Assembly: GCA_035295745.1 (NCBI GenBank)
Contig: DATGIL010000110.1
Location: 31,529-95,528, forward strand
DNA length: 64,000 nucleotides
From: JAIQFL01 sp035295745
GTDB taxonomy: Bacteria; Acidobacteriota; Terriglobia; Bryobacterales; Bryobacteraceae
Reading direction: 5' to 3'
The translations under genes were made by a program, and so were the position numbers. A model generated the notes under the pieces. The model was not told the origin of the DNA. It worked only from the letters and a program-made list of their open reading frames with translations, and made no database searches. Positions 61,229 through 64,000 of this stretch are shown here, one piece after another. Positions within the stretch are counted from its first letter, which is position 1, and each line of letters opens with the position of its first letter.

Positions 61229-61699
61229 ATGCCACGTAGAAGAAGAGCCGTTGTTCGTGAAGTGCTGCCCGATCCGGTGTACAACTCCACCCTTGTCGAG
61301 AAGTTTGTGAACTCCATGATGTGGCAAGGGAAGAAGACCACCGCGCAAGGCATCTTCTATGAAGCCATGGACAAGCTGAAAGAACGTACCAGCGACGATC
61401 CGTTGAAGGCTTTCAAGAAGGCCGTCGAGAATGCCAAGCCGCTTCTCGAAGTGAAGACCCGCCGCGTGGGCGGTGCGAACTACCAGGTGCCCATCGAAGT
61501 GCCACAGACCAGGCGCACTTCGCTGGCGATGAGATGGATCATCACCAACGCCCGAGGGCGCGCCGAAAAGGGCATGGCGGAAAAGTTGGCCAACGAGTTG
61601 AACGACGCCGCGAATCTGCGTGGCGGGGCCATCAAGAAGAGAGACGACGTCCACCGCATGGCGGAGGCCAACAAGGCTTTCGCGCATTACCGGTGGTAG
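61229..61699 (+). CDS. rpsG: Ribosomal protein S7
   Basis: 156 residues, head-organising 16S rRNA-binding protein of the small subunit. MPRRRRAVVREVLPDPVYNS, LPDPVYNSTLVEKFVNSMM and RWIITNARGRAEKGMAEKLA are conserved. The ATG follows the rpsL stop by 8 bp. The length is normal. In other bacteria S7 autoregulates the str operon. Confidence 0.98.
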   Translation: MPRRRRAVVREVLPDPVYNSTLVEKFVNSMMWQGKKTTAQGIFYEAMDKLKERTSDDPLKAFKKAVENAKPLLEVKTRRVGGANYQVPIEVPQTRRTSLAMRWIITNARGRAEKGMAEKLANELNDAANLRGGAIKKRDDVHRMAEANKAFAHYRW

Positions 61700-61732
61700 C
61701 AGCAAAGGGTTTTTAGGAATTCTCGTTTTTTT

Positions 61733-63826
61733 ATGCCAAGATCTATCCCGCTCGAGAGGATGAGGAACATCGGCATCGCCGCACACATCGATGCTGGTAA
61801 AACTACAACCACAGAGCGGATTCTGTATTACACCGGACGCACCCACAAGCTGGGCGAAGTTCATGAAGGCACGGCCATCATGGACTGGATGGAACAGGAA
61901 CAGGAGCGTGGTATCACTATCACCTCCGCCGCGACCACCTGCGAGTGGCGCGATATTCAAATCAACATCATCGATACACCCGGCCACGTGGATTTCACGG
62001 CCGAGGTGGAGCGTAGTTTGCGCGTGCTGGATGGCGCGGTCGCGGTTTTCGACGCGGTCGCCGGCGTTCAGCCGCAGTCGGAAACCGTCTGGCGGCAGGC
62101 CGACAAATACTCGGTCCCTCGGATTTGCTTCATTAACAAGATGGATCGTGTCGGCGCGGACTTCTACCACTCGGTGGACACGATTGTCGACCGGCTGAAG
62201 TGCCGGCCGCTGCCGATTCAGATTCCGGTGGGCGCCGAGGATCAGTTCAAGGGCATCATCGACCTGGTGGAGATGAAGGCTGTCCTGTGGCGCGACGAGA
62301 CCCTCGGCTCTAAGTTCGACGTGGCGGAGATCCCGGCTGATTTGGCGGAAAAGGCCAAGACTTACCGGGACAAGATGATCGAAGTCATCTCCGAGTTCGA
62401 CGATCAGTTGTTTGAGAAGTTCATCGAAGGTCAGCCGGTCACGAACGAAGAGATTCGCGCAGGTATCCGCAAGGCTACCATCGCCCTCAAGGTCTTCCCG
62501 GTGATCTGCGGCTCGGCGTTCAAGAACAAGGGCGTGCAGACGATGCTGGATGCGGTGGTCGATTACCTGCCGTCTCCGCTCGACGTGCCGCCGATCGAAG
62601 GGGCCGATGTGGATGATCCCGAGAAGGTGATCGTCCGCCATGCTTCCGATCAGGAGCCGTTCTCAGCGCTGGTTTTCAAGATCATGACCGACCCGTATGT
62701 CGGGCAGTTGGCCTTCTTCCGGGTATACTCCGGGACGTTGAAGTCCGGCGATTCGGTCTACAACGTGGCCAAGCGTCGCAAGGAGCGCATCGGGCGCTTG
62801 CTGCGCATGCACGCCAACAAGCGCGAAGAGATCCAGGAGATCCTGGCGGGCGATATCTGCGCCGCCGTAGGTCTGAAGACGGTTTCCACCGGCGACACGA
62901 TCTGCGACGACCAGCATCCGGTGGTGCTCGAGTCGATCGACTTCCCGACGCCTGTGATTCAGTTGGCGGTCGAGCCTAAGACGAAGGCGGATCAGGAGAA
63001 GCTGGGCCTGGCGATTCAGAAGCTGGCGCAGGAAGATCCTACTTTCCGCGTCAATACGGATCCGGAGACCGGCCAGACCATTCTCTCGGGAATGGGCGAA
63101 TTGCACCTTGAGATCATTGTCGACCGCATGATGCGGGAATTTGGCGTAGGCGCCAATGTCGGCAAGCCGCAGGTGGCGTATCGCGAGACTATCCGCAAGG
63201 CAGCCGAAGGCGAAGGCCGGCACATCAAGCAGTCCGGCGGCCGTGGTCAGTATGGCGTTGCGAAGATCAAAGTCGAGCCGCTGCCTACAGGCGGCGGGTT
63301 CGAGTTCGTCAACGACATCTATGGCGGCACGATTCCCAAGGAATACGTCAAGCCGATCGAAATGGGAATCCGGGAAGCGCTGGAAGGCGGAATCCTCGCC
63401 GGCTTCCCGATGTCCGATATCAAGGTGACGTTGTTCGACGGCAGCTATCACGATGTCGACTCTTCGGAAATGGCGTTCAAGATTGCCGGATCTCTGGCCA
63501 TCAAGGAAGCCGCCAAGAAGGCGAAGGCAGTGCTGCTGGAGCCGATCATGGCGGTGGAAGTGGTGGTGCCCGAGCAATACATGGGTGACGTCATCGGCGA
63601 CTTGAATTCGCGGCGCGGCCGCATCGAGGGGATGCAGTTGCGCGGCACGACCCAGATCATCAAGTCGATGGTGCCGCTTTCAGAGATGTTCGGATACGCA
63701 ACTGAGCTTCGCTCGCGCACTCAGGGACGCGGTAGTTTCACGATGCACTTCGGGAGGTACGAAGAGGTACCGGGCGGTCTCGCGGAAGAGATCGTAAACA
63801 AAATTCAGGGCAAGATAACGAAATAA
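61733..63826 (+). CDS. fusA: Elongation factor G
   Basis: 697-residue GTPase driving ribosomal translocation. G1 AHIDAGKTTTTER, effector region RGITITSAATTCEW, G3 DTPGHVDF and G4 NKMDR are present. Domain IV to V follows with RGQYGVAKIKVEPLP and EVVVPEQYMGDVIGDLNSRRGRI. The length matches the standard enzyme. ATG 61733 follows a T-rich stretch; no strong ribosome-binding site is directly adjacent. Part of the str operon. Confidence 0.98.
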   Translation: MPRSIPLERMRNIGIAAHIDAGKTTTTERILYYTGRTHKLGEVHEGTAIMDWMEQEQERGITITSAATTCEWRDIQINIIDTPGHVDFTAEVERSLRVLDGAVAVFDAVAGVQPQSETVWRQADKYSVPRICFINKMDRVGADFYHSVDTIVDRLKCRPLPIQIPVGAEDQFKGIIDLVEMKAVLWRDETLGSKFDVAEIPADLAEKAKTYRDKMIEVISEFDDQLFEKFIEGQPVTNEEIRAGIRKATIALKVFPVICGSAFKNKGVQTMLDAVVDYLPSPLDVPPIEGADVDDPEKVIVRHASDQEPFSALVFKIMTDPYVGQLAFFRVYSGTLKSGDSVYNVAKRRKERIGRLLRMHANKREEIQEILAGDICAAVGLKTVSTGDTICDDQHPVVLESIDFPTPVIQLAVEPKTKADQEKLGLAIQKLAQEDPTFRVNTDPETGQTILSGMGELHLEIIVDRMMREFGVGANVGKPQVAYRETIRKAAEGEGRHIKQSGGRGQYGVAKIKVEPLPTGGGFEFVNDIYGGTIPKEYVKPIEMGIREALEGGILAGFPMSDIKVTLFDGSYHDVDSSEMAFKIAGSLAIKEAAKKAKAVLLEPIMAVEVVVPEQYMGDVIGDLNSRRGRIEGMQLRGTTQIIKSMVPLSEMFGYATELRSRTQGRGSFTMHFGRYEEVPGGLAEEIVNKIQGKITK

Positions 63827-63860
63827 CGTTGGGATTGGCCCCACGAAAGGACTACTTCTC

Positions 63861-64000
<140 letters not shown>

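Overview
The window looks like chromosomal DNA of an Acidobacteriota bacterium, most likely a Solibacter/Bryobacter relative. This is inferred from family content: a TIGR03435-type protein, an ADOP-type permease, a Ser/Thr kinase fused to TPRs, an SBBP beta-propeller protein, a tricorn-type protease and a large S9 peptidase, all in GC-rich, densely coding DNA. No rRNA, tRNA, phage, transposase or CRISPR array was seen.

Layout. (1) 74-3141: Ser/Thr kinase with C-terminal TPRs and its divergent upstream gap. (2) 3142-15426: the most unusual region. A sigma-54 enhancer-binding protein gene (3142-4518) abuts a minus-strand operon-like run (12565 down to 4520). The run encodes two paralogous glycine-zipper proteins, a HEVGH metalloprotease-like protein, a 660-aa protein with a carboxypeptidase-regulatory-like N-terminus, an alpha-oxoamine-synthase-like PLP enzyme, a frameshifted Gly/Pro-rich protein and a protein with two peptidoglycan-binding-like domains flanking four 44-aa repeats. 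A divergent 877-residue protein joins alpha/beta-hydrolase, DUF2272-like and OmpA-like regions. The 227-bp divergent gap holds -24/-12 (sigma-54-like) elements facing both ways, with palindromes midway between them. (3) 15427-22684: S9 peptidase, a small secreted protein with its own -24/-12 element, a second sigma-54 activator, a dGTPase and a TPR membrane protein. (4) 22685-33114: a small ATPase, then a compact eight-gene purine-ring degradation operon: fused xanthine dehydrogenase, OHCU decarboxylase, urate oxidase, HIU hydrolase, allantoate amidohydrolase, allantoinase, ureidoglycine aminohydrolase and a ureidoglycolate amidohydrolase-like enzyme. Together these should convert xanthine to glyoxylate, CO2 and ammonia. 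(5) 33345-45719: twin TolC proteins, a rhodanese, the SBBP protein, the tricorn-type protease and the ADOP permease. (6) 46062-60258: a RodZ-like HTH protein, a Tat-type phosphodiesterase, dihydroorotate dehydrogenase, a ROK kinase, a BBE-like FAD oxidase, a hybrid histidine kinase, the TIGR03435-type protein, a secreted protein, an integral membrane protein with a spermidine-synthase-like domain and the transglycosylase MtgA. (7) 60534-64000: the str operon (rpsL, rpsG, fusA, start of tuf) behind a leader of about 280 nt that contains several perfect hairpins.

A family of REP-like imperfect palindromes sits in at least five intergenic gaps (20.5, 45.8, 50.0, 51.6 and 56.8-57.3 kb), often between convergent genes. 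One copy has expanded into a 96-bp-period tandem array. The best candidate for an undescribed system is the putative sigma-54-controlled envelope or secreted-protein cluster at 3.1-15.4 kb.
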